A DNA stretch of 64,000 nt, from positions 12,570,044 through 12,634,043 of the forward strand of contig NC_037267.1 of NCBI RefSeq assembly GCF_000002425.4, written 5' to 3'. Origin of the DNA: Physcomitrium patens (taxonomy: Eukaryota; Streptophyta; Bryopsida; Funariales; Funariaceae). Shown one piece after another: positions 34,709 to 46,711 of the stretch. Position numbers and translations under genes: made by a program. The stretch's first letter is position 1; each line of letters starts with the position of its first letter. The notes beneath the pieces are model-generated. The model did no database searches and was not told the origin of the DNA. It saw only the letters and a program-made list of their open reading frames with translations.

Positions 34709-37634
34709 CTAAATGAACATGCACACAACACTAAGTGTGCTGAATAGAAGTAAGAAGACGGCTTGAACAGGAATGTTGTGATTGCGCATTCCAGCTGAAT
34801 ACCATCCAGGCGAGCTCCCGTACCCACCTGATCCACCGTATGTATTCGGAGTTCCTGAATCACATGATAAGTATCCCTGTTTCCACAGCCGCAAATCGCT
34901 CTTTGTTAATAAACGACAGAAAAAGATTTTTTTAAACTAATAACATACAGATAGATCAAATTATAGAGGTCACATTAAAATGTGTCCAAAGAAAACTGTG
35001 ACGAAACATGAAGATTATGCTGGGAAAGATGCGCACGGTCTTGCTCAACGAAGTTAAGCATGAAAAAGCTCTTAGTGGATTCGAGAAAGCAGTACCCCAA
35101 GTCCACATTGAAACGGGCCGGCATTTGCAGTTAATGTTTCGACATGCGATGATGGTTTTGCTGAGAAGCTTGTGGCTTTTTCGTACAAGGAAGAGTCGAT
35201 GTTAGATGATCCCGAATCTTGAAAGAAGGCACCGTTCAAGAACATGTCATCAGATGACCTCCAGTTCCAGTTCTCCCAACCCCCGAAATCGTTGCCTCCA
35301 TCAGCCACACGCTTGGTCACCTGAGACCATGTAGTGTTTTAGTTCAAGTATCGCCAAGTTTATCATCCAATTGTAAGACGTACTTAATTACCTTTCATCA
35401 CCTTCCTTCGGATAAATACTATCTGTTTCAAGGTCGCTTACAGCACTCTCAAGTTTCCATATGTGAATCGCGCCAGCGAAATGTCGAAGTCCAAGCAATT
35501 GTCACTCACAAAGAGCCACATCTATTTTGTGCCCTGTCAGGTCTAGTGCAGCTGTCTGACCTCTTTGGAGTTGTTATTGTCAGAGGCCTTGAAACGATTG
35601 CCTTCGCTGAGAATGGTGGGATTTTGGCTACCCCCAATGGCATACATTTTCCAATCCAGGTAATCATTGTTGAAGACGTGAAAATAACCAAAACGACATC
35701 TGCAAAAGCAACGTGGTTTATGATACTTTCTTGTAACCTCAAGCTGATGGTCAAATTAAACTTTCCATCCAAACATTTCAAGTCTAAAACAGAAGTTTAA
35801 TGGTTGCCTGCTGCACAAAGTTTGTTGCCATTTGAGATGAAGAATCCTGAAGGACTACAGAGAGATACCTCGGCATACGCTGTGTAAGGCCTGTTCCGAA
35901 ATGATTGTAAGCTACTGTGACCTGCATAACTGTGTCGAAGGTGTCCTCTGGATGCGCTCCAAATAGCATCACCTGTGCCATTGTGCTCATTAAGTTAATA
36001 TCTTCTCTACTTCGTGACATGATATCAGTAGCGTCATTAAATGAAGCTCCAAGTATCAAAATCACGTGCATCTTGCTGATTCAAATTAATCTGATAGATA
36101 ATAAGAGAATACGTGGTGGTAAAAATCTATCAGGTACCTTGTCATGGTTGGTGAAGTAGCTATTAGAAACGGTGATGAAAGTTGATGCTTCTATAGCACT
36201 AATCAAATTGGTGGTGCAATCCGAGAGATACAAATGATCTAACCAAACATTTGTTCCTGCAAAGATGCTGATTGCACTCCCATCCGACCGTAGCCTATGA
36301 CCATAGTGCGCAGGAGAGTCTCTCACCATGGCGGGACCTGTCGGTACAAGGTTGAACATTCGAATGCCATGAATGATAATGTTGGATATACCTTGAATGG
36401 TTATCCCCGCTCCTCCTGAAATCTGTACATTGTACCCTCTTCCATCAATGGTTTTGTAGCTGTTCATGATCAATTCCTGTGTGAGCGCGATACTTGTATC
36501 TTGTGAGAAGATGATCCACAGGGGCTCTGTCTGTATGGCAGCCCAACGCAATGTTCCATAACTTGGATTCACCACATCGTCATCACTGTCATTCGTCACC
36601 ACATACAGTGACCCATGTTTGCCACCCACAGCATTTTTCCCGAACCCAATTGCGCAGTCAGCGAGAGATTGACGATTGGTTTCCCATGAGCTGTCGCATC
36701 TCCAGCAATCGTCAATGGAATTGCCAGTTTGACAAGCACTTGTCGCAAGTTGCCGACGTACCTCACTTCCCTGCATTTTTCCTCTGCATGCGAAGCGATT
36801 AGACAGACTCAGAACATAACTCTCAACTTGATAGGCATCGTTTTTACATTCGAGGTTCACATTAGTTCACCGAAAGAAAAGGCATATTGACCATGTGCGA
36901 GAATTAATGCAAAGAATTAGACCATGAGAAGGAGGTTTTTGTCCAGTAGAAATTGCTGTTAACAAAAAACACAAGGCCATACTAACCTTCCCTGGTTAGG
37001 AAAATTTCTTTCACGTTAGTACAATCAACACGGTAATCGCAACAATCAAGTCTATGAATATTGAAAAAAACATCAAGCATCTGGTACGCTTACCCAAACC
37101 TCAGCTTGTTTTTCAACGCATCCTAAATGGTAGAACTTTCAGTGGGTATCCAGAATTCCGTGGTTGTTGCGCGTGAGACTCTTAAAATGTGCAGAATCGG
37201 TGAGAAAGTGTGCCAATAATACGGCAGCAAATTATGGACTGCAAACTAATGACTCACGCAACTGAGCCTAATTCAATGGACGTGTAACTCGAGTTCACGA
37301 TTAACTCCTTGGCTATTAACTCTCTACTGACTGATCCAGACGTGTCGATCACCTCGAATGCAAAAATGCGAGGGACATCACAAATTCTGCGCTGAGATGA
37401 TTTCAAGGGAACAGAAATTTAAATGTAGGGTTCACACGAAAGTAGAATGTACCTTTCATTGAAGTGTGCTTTAACCTGCTCCTCGGCTCCAAGTTCGGTT
37501 TTTCCATGTGTGTGAAGCTTGTTGACGCTTCCCTCCGTGGAGGTTGCATGATGCAGCTGGGGAACTATTGATAGAGACGCCAAACAAACTAAGATCAGCT
37601 CCCCGGTTATGGAAGTTCTTCGACCTTCCCTCAT
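34709..37634 (-). CDS. Pectate lyase-like protein with GPI-type tail and altered Ca2+ site
   Basis: Polysaccharide lyase family 1 fold. Exons in coding order: 37453-37634, 36138-36783, 35869-35972, 35561-35699, 35096-35320, 34709-34876. Phases agree, giving 487 residues. The start ATG precedes a signal peptide ([13 protein letters not shown]). Conserved blocks: [59 protein letters not shown] with the catalytic arginine, and FHVFNNDY. The C terminus carries a Gly/Ser-rich linker and a hydrophobic end ([20 protein letters not shown]), fitting a GPI anchor. Oddity: where plant lyases have D-G-D and D-G-L-I-D, this protein has D-G-S and T-N-L-I-S, so three of four acidic calcium ligands are missing. 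It may be a pseudoenzyme, a calcium-independent enzyme or a pectin-binding protein. Confidence 0.9.
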
Positions 37635-38783
37635 TGCGTCAATTAAGCTTAACAATTTCCTGCACTAGCGTATAAGAAGCAAGTCCAGGGACTCGTACAT
37701 TTCTTCAATGATACATGTCATAGACTGAGCATTCCAGTGGCAAAAACGCCAGCGATTCTGGAAGTGCCCACAGCGTAGTCACTACTATGTCAAGCGCCAT
37801 AGAAAGCTTACACCGAGTGCGGTAACTTCTTGGAAGAAATGGATATTCTGTCACCGACTGGACCCAGCTGCACACCTAATGACGCGTCTATGAACCGTAT
37901 ATCGGCGCAGGGTGCTCAAAACCTTCCACTAAACCCACACGTGTGCCGGAATAGAGAAAGTGGACGGTGGCTGGAAGAGCATGTGGACTTTGCCTCCAAG
38001 CGCCCCCTTCTAACTCTCAACCGCATAGTGACTCCTTGCGATAGCTCACAAACACTTGCATCATCTTAAGTAACATTCTAGAAAGAAAATTCCACACCTC
38101 ATGCCAAGTAAACTTGGAAACTAGTTTGAAGAGGACGAACTAGCTTCACAAACCAACTGCACTTCTGCTTGAGACAAAATACTAGAGATATTTCCAGGAA
38201 GAAACTAAACGTAGGTAAGCCAGCGCAATGATTCTCCTTGGGAACACAACGCAATTCAAGCTGCACTTGCAGTCTCCTCATAAGCACCGCTGAAGACAAT
38301 GGGAACTGAAAGCTAGCATCCTCAGGTCAAATCACCTTACATCTGCATCGAAAATGAACCTGTCATGGACCACTGGCACCAGACACAACATCTCTAGGGA
38401 AGTACAATCCACCCCAGCCAATTACACTTCATCGCTTGGTTTCGATTTCAATTGTCTCATTCGAACTCAACGTTTTCCAACTCTGATGCCCTAAACTAAT
38501 GCAACAATACTCGGAAGGCCAATGAGTTGTTCAACTTGGTACCAAAAGGCCTCACTCGCCACCTAAAAAAAAATATGTAAAAGATAATCGAAAGCATCGT
38601 AGAAGGTGACAGCACCTCGAAACGATCAGAGCATGAGACGATGATCACTTCACAGAGGCACTGTAGCGATGAGTTAGCTATTATTGCAATCGCTTATACC
38701 CTCGGTTGCAGCAACAACTCGACTCCATTGTGAGTGGCTCCAAAGCGGCGACTAAGTTAGAACGGGACAAGTGGTGAGACAGA

Positions 38784-38806
38784 CCCCCCCCCCCCCCCCC
38801 TCCCCC
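38784..38806. repeat. Poly-C tract
   Basis: Seventeen C, one T, five C. With the C12 run at 34246-34257, it is one of two homopolymeric C tracts in an otherwise AT-leaning sequence. Confidence 0.95.
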
Positions 38807-39372
38807 TTACTCTCTGATTCTCCCCTGTCAGAGTGGAATGATTCACTCACTAGCCATGGACAATAATTTGCCAACGCTATGGTTGGATTGTTAGCATGAC
38901 CTAAAACATGATCCTGCAGCAGCAGAAGCAGCTGCTGTCACGGTTCCTTCGAGCTCCGTTCGAGATTGTGCAAATGGAATGCGGTGCTGTCGAACTGCGG
39001 ACGCCATCGTTTGTTTGTACTATGGAACCCGATCCCGCCCCCCTCTATCAGTTCCAGGTCAGCATCCCTGCGTGAAATTTGCTGACGTGGACAGCACCCC
39101 TGGTGAAGCTTGCTGATGTGGACAGCGCATCAATTCACCCGGGGTAAGACTTCCCTGGTGGAGCAACACATGTGTAAATTGTAAATATTTACCAACTACT
39201 TGCAAAATCAATGACAGTGTTGTAGGGTAATTAGTTCGGAGCTTTTGAGATTTACTTGTAAATATATTGACAACAAGTCCATCTCAAATATCATGCAATG
39301 TTCACAACAAAGGTCCATTCACTTTACTGTAGTAACTTCAGGACCTTTTCAAAAAAAATTAAAAAAATTAAT

Positions 39373-39405
<33 letters not shown>

Positions 39406-40623
39406 CTTTGCACTTTGTGCTCTCCTCTTTTATTTTGTTTGTTTTCTTTCTCTTACACATCAAAAGTGTTTTATTTTATGTAATTGGGCTGGGAGTTTTA
39501 ATTACTAGTTGAACATTCTTCTAATTGAATGGTGTATGATTTGTCTCTAACTATTACTGTATTTGCTGATGCAACGATTTTTGTAGATTATCACATGTCA
39601 ATTATAACTAATGAAATAAGAAAAATATTTGTGAAGCTTTGACTATTTTACACTTAAAAACTAATTTGGATAATTCAATTTATAACCTTATCAAAAATAT
39701 ATTTATGAAATTAAAAAATAGAAAACAAAATCAATATTTTTTAATTAGGTATTTTTCCAATTTGTAAATCTATAAAACAATTAATTTGATGAAATCAAAA
39801 AGATGTCATTGTTATAATAATAATAATAATAATAATAAATGGTTAAATTTATGGTTACAAGTTATTTTAATACAGGTAGGATTTTGAGAAAATTTCCTAG
39901 TCTAATGACCATTTGAAAAAACACTATTGCATTATAGAAGATTGAATAAAATTTCATTCTTCCAATATTTTGAGAATTATAAATTTTTTATACTTAAATT
40001 ATCAATGATTAAAATTTTTATAACATGAAATACATCATCTAAGAAAAACAGTTTACTTTTTATATTAAAGTAAAACAGATGTATCTCTACTAAAAAAAAA
40101 TATTAACATATATCTAAGTGTATGTCTTGTACAGCTCATTCTTGTTAGATTTTATTTATAGTTATTTACAGGAGAATATATAATTTGATTTATCAAAAAT
40201 ATAATTATATTATGTTATTCGAATAATAAAATAAAAATGTAATATTTAATATTTTATTAAATTCTGTAATGCCATCAAGATCAAACTTATCAAAGAAATT
40301 AATAAGAAAATTTGAAATTATAGAATTACTATGATTCCTAATAATACCATAAAGGCTCAAAATGGTGAAATTGACTACATCAATATTTTATTTTATTTTA
40401 TTTTACTCTTTATCAGAAGAAAAAAACAATACTTCATGAATAAAAGTCAAAAGTACTACATTAACAATAAAAATGCTTTTCTTTTATGTGTTTGATTCTA
40501 TCCTTGGAAAACAAAGTAATCAATTATTTATATTAATTTTTAATGAACAAGTATTAAAAAGCCCAAGCTTCAATTAGAAGTAGGATTCAAAAACTTATTA
40601 AAATGCTTGAACTATGCACACTG

Positions 40624-40654
<31 letters not shown>

Positions 40655-40968
40655 CTATGCTATTGTTGTAATCTATTTTCTGTTAAGTGCTCTGAATGCA
40701 AGCATCCTTCTCACAAACACAGACTAGTGACGTTAAGGGTTCCTCCACAAAGATGAAAAAAGACAAAGAAAATATGATGATAAAAAATTATAGATCTAAA
40801 TTATTGGTAGAAGATAAATATCAAGAGACATATATAAAAAATTAAACTGTAACAGTTGAATAGGATGTGACTCCGATTTGTTGTTCAATTTAAATTCTAC
40901 TTATCAAATCGACTTTTATTCTTTCTACAATCCTGTTTTGAACACTGTAGTTATTTACTTTTCTGTGT

Positions 40969-40983
40969 GAGAGAGTGTGTGTG

Positions 40984-41030
<47 letters not shown>
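40969..41030. repeat. Compound TG/TA/TATG microsatellite
   Basis: Consecutive blocks of GT, TA, GT and GTAT repeats. Confidence 0.9.
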
Positions 41031-41034
<4 letters not shown>

Positions 41035-42867
41035 TTGTACAATTTCAATCTTATGGTATTCTATTAATTTTTAAATTTTATTTCTTCTTCAAAACATGAT
41101 AATAAATGATATTTGCAATGTGAAATCTAAAATTTTATAATTAATGATATATAGATATAATATCTAATTATGAAAAGTTTATAATTTTGCTTAAACACAG
41201 TAAAATATATTACATGGCTCTGAAGTCATACTAAATATAAATACAATCTCAGACAGGAAAAATTGAATACATTTGAAATTGCTCAATGACAAATGAAAAG
41301 TAAAGAAAATATATATATATATATATATATATGCACATACACATATACATACATACATTTTTTAATCAATTGTAAACTCTGTATTTTGAATTTTAGAAAT
41401 TATTTCATTACTAAAACATCAGTACTTTAAATGTAGAAACACAAGAAGATAAATTCACCTGTAATTTAGAACTTTTGATTAATATTGTATATAAGGAATA
41501 TATTAAATGGAATATACTAACCTCATCCCTATTTTACAAGTTTTTATCAATTATAGTCTTCTTATTTTTTTGAATCTGTAACTTTTTAATAAATGTTTGT
41601 ACATCTAATTTTTAAAATTGTGTTACTGGATTTGATAAACGTTTTTTTTATTTGATTTCATGCAATTATAAAAATTCCACTCAAAATGCATTTAAATGTT
41701 TTTCTTTGATTAAGTTATTTTGTTGCATGTATATAGATATAGACCATTGTTCATTATATATATATATTGTGATAGTTTACAAGTAATAATAAATTTAATA
41801 ATAATTTACCACTTAGTGCGTCACATTGGAGTGCGTGCAAAATTCTATCTTGTACACAAAACGCTCATTAAAAATAATAATAAAAAATAACTATCAATCA
41901 AATCGACTAACATGACAAGCGGCTGAGTTGTATTATGTCAACTAATCCAAAACACAAAACACGAGAATCTCAACAACAGAATGATCGCAATGAAGAACGA
42001 CGATGCAACGTTGGCTTGAACACGACGCGGAAGAGAAAGATACAAAGGCCAGTTCAAACACAAACATGGCGATGGGGTGTGTAATCACAGCGCAACGATG
42101 TGCAGTTGCATTCAACTTGGTCGACGACGGCGCAAAGCAGAACGAAACATACTCCAGTTCGGAGTGTGCAGATGTGCGGAAATGTGTGGTTTCTTCGGAG
42201 CATCGGAGTTTCTTCGGAGGCAGATTCGAATGGGCGAAGGGAGTGAGGCAATTGCGATGAGGGAGGGAAGGGGAGCACTGGGATTCCTGCAAAGCGGGCT
42301 TCGGCGCCGAGTGAGGCTCCGTCATAACCCGAGGCGCGCTGCATGCGAATTCCGATCCTCCTGCGTGTCCATCGGATGCTCTTGAGTGCAAGGCATGAAA
42401 GCAGGTCGGGATTGCACGTTCTTCATCAGCATTCCCGCTGGATAGTCCCCGCTCTGCTGCCAGTGGACAAGAAAAGCCGAATACAATGGCAGGTTTTTCG
42501 GCGCATTCGCAGTAGGTCACTGCTTCCAGATCCAATCAGCTTATAAATTCTACGTTGGATGATGATGATATTTTAGTGTTGTGCATTAATACACTCCCCG
42601 AGCCTCAACAGTCATCGAAGGAGGGGCAGGGAAGATGATGCCTGGCACAGGATTAGGAAAACGTTCCGAAGCCGTGTGAGGGCAATTTTAGAATCCGAGA
42701 TCCACCTCGTCGGTTTGCTGTGTTCGCTGTGACTCGTTGTGGATCTCAGCGCGCGCAAGTATTGCACGTTGTGCAGGCTGTGTAGCTCGAAACTTGTTTG
42801 TCCCTGCCCCTCCTCATTCACTTGCCTCATCACAGTGTTTTATGTAACGTGTGTAGGTGCTGCTACC

Positions 42868-43305
42868 ATGGCCTTCAAGGCAGTTTTCCTTCTGGTTGCT
42901 CTTCTAGCGGCTGTGTCCGCTGTGGCTGAAGCGCACGAGGAAAAGTCGGACAGATTTTCACTCAAGATCATCTTGCACAACACTGCTAGCAGAGATGTGA
43001 GCTTCAAACTGGTCAATCTTGGGAAGCACGCTTATGACACTGTGGTAGGGAAGGGGGATCAGTGGTCTGCCATAGGTCCCGTCATCGTCAACCTTAAGTT
43101 CCCGGTTATGCGTTTGGCGGTGAGTGTTACCAACAAGAGCTACGTTTTAAGGAAGAAGCTCCTGAAGATCGACTTGGAGAGGCGTTTCGGCAGAGATTAT
43201 CTTAAGGGCAAGAAGTTCATTGTTCTAACTGCTCAAGAGAGCTGGAAAAAAGAGTTCCTCTTCATTAAGCTTGGCCGCGACATTGTCCAAAGAATTAAGC
43301 TGTAG
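42868..43305 (+). CDS. Small basic secreted protein, unknown family
   Basis: A single coding exon of 145 residues, starting at ATG in an ACCATGG context. A clear signal peptide (AFKAVFLLVALLAAVSA, probable cleavage near AEA/HEE) precedes a compact mature part of about 120 residues. That part is very rich in Lys/Arg and in alternating hydrophobic residues (FSLKIILHN, VIVNLKFPVMRLAVSV, EFLFIKLG), suggesting an all-beta fold. There are no cysteines in the mature part and no transmembrane segment. The stop is followed by a likely 3'-UTR intron (donor after 43314, acceptor about 43530) and an AATAAA near 43851. I do not recognise the family. It could be an apoplastic carbohydrate- or membrane-binding protein, but nothing in the sequence decides this. 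Confidence 0.7.
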   Translation: MAFKAVFLLVALLAAVSAVAEAHEEKSDRFSLKIILHNTASRDVSFKLVNLGKHAYDTVVGKGDQWSAIGPVIVNLKFPVMRLAVSVTNKSYVLRKKLLKIDLERRFGRDYLKGKKFIVLTAQESWKKEFLFIKLGRDIVQRIKL

Positions 43306-45279
43306 ATTCGCAGGTATGATATTCGTTTGAGTAATAGTAGCACCTTTCCCAATAGATTTGGGATTAGCGGCATATTTTTTTTTATCCTCTAGGTCAGCGG
43401 TCAAGTTGCAACGTCGTGATGTGGTACTTGCACCGCGTTGGTGCTTCTTCCTTTGACGACATGATACGAGTCTTCATTGGTGTTGCTTATCCTCTCTAAG
43501 TTACCACATTGTTTTGGTTAAACTTGCAGGAACGTTGCGTCTGCAGCAGGCATGTGACCGGGTGTCCCCCTTGCTAAAATATCGCGAGTTTTCAGGTCTT
43601 CACATATTCTTTTCTCATCGAGCAATACTGATTTGTGCATTTAGATCATTCATTCAATTGCTTATTGAGAGCCTATTCTTTATAACGTCAAGCTACTGTG
43701 CCTGCACTTTTGGGCCGGCCGACTTGATTGCTGTTGTAACAGCACTGGTTAGCGTGTTCTTGTTCTATTCGAAGTTATAGAATATACTGTTAGCTTTTCA
43801 TTTTAGTTCATTGTATCTTCTTGGAGACCATGTGTTGTGAAATCGAATTGAATAAACCCACGCTTTTCAGTGTCTCTAGTGTAAGTAGTTTTTCTGGAGA
43901 GTTCTTTCCATTATTGTATATTAGGGATTTAATTTAAGATAGCAGCGTTCTAGCAGACGAAGATAATCTCCATTGTCAGCCCCTTGTATTGAATCCATTC
44001 ATCATTTACTGCGACACTGATAGACGATTCTTATTGTTGCTTTTAAAGTGTCCATTGTCTCGTCCTATTCGTTCCATTATCAAATTTTGTCATTGTATTT
44101 TTGCTCGAAGAGTCTTTCTCTAAGGCCATTCAGCTTCGCCGTGACAGCACGCCTATCCTTAACGCCATCGAAATAGCAGATAGAGCATATCTACTGGAAA
44201 CAAACCGTTTTCAGCCTTGCCTCAGGTCGTAAATGCATGGCGGACAACGCACGACCGTAAGTCAAAACTCTAGAAAACCGGCAATACTCTCTTTACGTAA
44301 ATCTTATGGATCCACACATATTCCAGGAAATTTACATAGATCGTCTGTACAAGACGCACTGGTTCCCTTAGCCAATGCTCAAATGTTGAACCGAAATCAA
44401 AACGTTGCCACCTTCATACTATTTCCTCCTCGCCGAAATCTGCAACCATACATATCGGGTGGAAACACATTCAAATAGTTCACACTTCCTAATTTGCCTG
44501 CACTTGTTCGTGGGCTATGTGCAGAAATCAACACAAGTTTCTGGACGATAAACCTAGTAGGGTGTGCGGCGACATGAGTACTTGGATTACAATTGCTGTA
44601 ATAGAAAGAATTCATAATGATATCAAGAACATTTAACCTATCATTTTATGTTATTAAAAATAGACGATTTTAAAGATTTCTAGATACAAAATTTATTTAT
44701 TTTTATTAAAAAGACAATAGTGGAACTTTTGTAGATTAGAGTAAAAAATAGATGATTAAATATTTTAAATATTGAATAAAATATTTGTATTGAATAAATA
44801 CCTATGAATAAATTAATACAAGTAGAAATAACCTTAGTAAGTAATATGTTTTTGTAAAATATTGTGGATATTTTAAAAATGTTAAATCTCCAAGCATTCA
44901 TGAATGTGTTATGTGGTTATAAAAATATAAATTTTGTAAATCCTACATACTACTACAAGTGTATCTATCAATGATATGATTTTAATCGGACTTCATGAAA
45001 GATAATATATTTATGTATAATCAATAAGAAACAAAGATAATCAAAAATACATATGTTAATAAGATTAGGAGGTAGAAAAGGGGCTACTGCCAATAATATT
45101 GAGATGATAAAGATTTAAATTCAAATTAGAATGATCATAAGATTAAATCATAATTATCAAAGTTTAAATCTATAATTATGTGCTAATTAAATTTTGAATA
45201 TTATTTCTAAAATTATACATTTAATAGATATTTGAAAACAAAATTTAATTATTCAAAAATTAAACGAGAAATATATGTA

Positions 45280-45318
<39 letters not shown>

Positions 45319-46711
45319 ATTACAGCTTTATATTCTATTTTTAAATTAAGATTTTTTTTTATATTTTTTATTAAAGGATATTTGAATTGTATAAACTATT
45401 AAGTTTCCTAGATACCTATGCTAAGAAGAGTAGTAAAAATATATAAAAATAATTTTGTAATATAATGTTTTAAGAAAAATTACAAATATTTAATAGACAA
45501 AAATAGATCTATAGGTGTTTTAAGTTATTACAGTAAAACATTTAAGAAGTTTTATACATTTAGGAAGTCAAAATAGATGCATCTTACAATTGAGATGCTT
45601 AACTTCTGTGCCTTGTGATTTATAGAAAGTTTTTGAGAAATCTTAATCCAAGCTAGTATATAAAGAGACAAGAGTGAAGCCATTATCTATTTAATCAATG
45701 CTTTTTCATTCTCCACTCTTGATTCCACTTATTCTAGTTTTCATACTTGACAATACTCATTTTTTTACATTTTTTTCATACAAATTTTAAATTTAAATAT
45801 ATCTAGATATATTTTTTTCATTAAATTTATTTAAATACATGTCCTTAACAACAAATGTGTTAAAATACATGCAAAATTGTTGCCTTAGCAGATGAGAGAA
45901 ATCCATCTATATATAAATTTACTCCTTCACACATCTCTACCTAACTAATTTGCAATCCACCATGCTTTTTTTTCTACTTGACATTATCAAATGTGCCTTT
46001 GAATATTGAGATTATCTTTTAATTTATACTATTTTATTTTAACTAATAGAACCAGAGTGAAAATTTTGAACTAACAATATATTCTTATGCCTATTTATAT
46101 CATTTCTTTTATTGAATTTCAAACGTAGCATCACTACTAGAAGGTGGATCATGATCTTCTTGAGGGATTGTTTGCTGGTTTGGCAAGCGACACACTGAGC
46201 TGGTGCTTCATAGTAGACGAGTTGCTTGGTTGCAGGGAAAATCCAAGGTTGTGAAACTTATTAGCTGCATCTTACGGCATATCAATAGCTGGAAAATTTA
46301 AGAGAAGCAAGTCTGGATTTTAACCAAAACACTTAACCATTTCACTTCCCTTGTCACAAATGGACAATCAAGCTGCAACAATTGAGTGAGAAAGGAACTA
46401 CTTTATTGCAGACAAAAAAAAAATTCTCTCCGTCCACACAAAAATGCCTCTTGTGGCAAATCCAAATTCCAAATGCTGTGAACCTCGAAGCTATCTTGAA
46501 AAGTTGGACTGCCTGACTTTGCAAAAGCTGTAACAAGAGCCGTAATCACCCTGGAAAATATATAGAACGGTAGTCAGACGCATAAGTTTTAGGTTATATT
46601 ATCTCCCGGTGGGTGCAGTACTCAGATTTGACCCAAGTCCTCTACCTCTTCGCCACAAAGAATTTCTTCACAACCAGTTAAGGGCGACGAGTAAATTTAT
46701 ACAGCAGCATC
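43306..46711. other. 3' UTR, then AT-rich intergenic with an LTR relic
   Basis: 43306-44600 has balanced composition and includes the downstream transcribed region of the secreted-protein gene. 44620-46110 is AT-rich, with (TA)n at about 45285-45314 and an LTR-B relic at 45480-45755. 46130-46700 is balanced again and holds the 3' flank of the next gene. No further coding sequence is supported. Confidence 0.6.
45480..45755 (+). mobile_element. Diverged LTR-B relic
   Basis: The TATA and leader part (AGTATATAAAGAGACAAGAG, then TGAAGCC) matches the reverse complement of the 9855-10322 LTR around 9960-9990. Upstream and downstream similarity is weak. No internal retroelement coding sequence was found beside it. 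Confidence 0.55.

Larger units (their letters stand above)
37635..42867. other. Intergenic: balanced flank, AT-rich block, GC-rich patch
   Basis: 37635-39250 has balanced composition but no recognisable gene. It contains a C17-T-C5 run (38784-38806) and a short imperfect tandem repeat around GCTGAYGTGGACAGC (39068-39128). 39360-41900 is strongly AT-rich, with a poly-A run near 39380, (AAT)n tracts near 39812-39836 and 40629-40654, and a compound TG/TA tract at 40969-41030. 41940-42700 is GC-rich and lies upstream of the secreted-protein gene; a 197-codon minus-strand frame there (41942-42535) begins at TTG, and I do not trust it. Confidence 0.6.

Noticed and set aside
41942-42535. A 197-codon minus-strand frame in a GC-rich patch
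   Set aside because: Starts at TTG, Cys/Ser/His-rich composition with no domain, overlaps competing frames on the plus strand. More likely promoter-side DNA of the secreted-protein gene.
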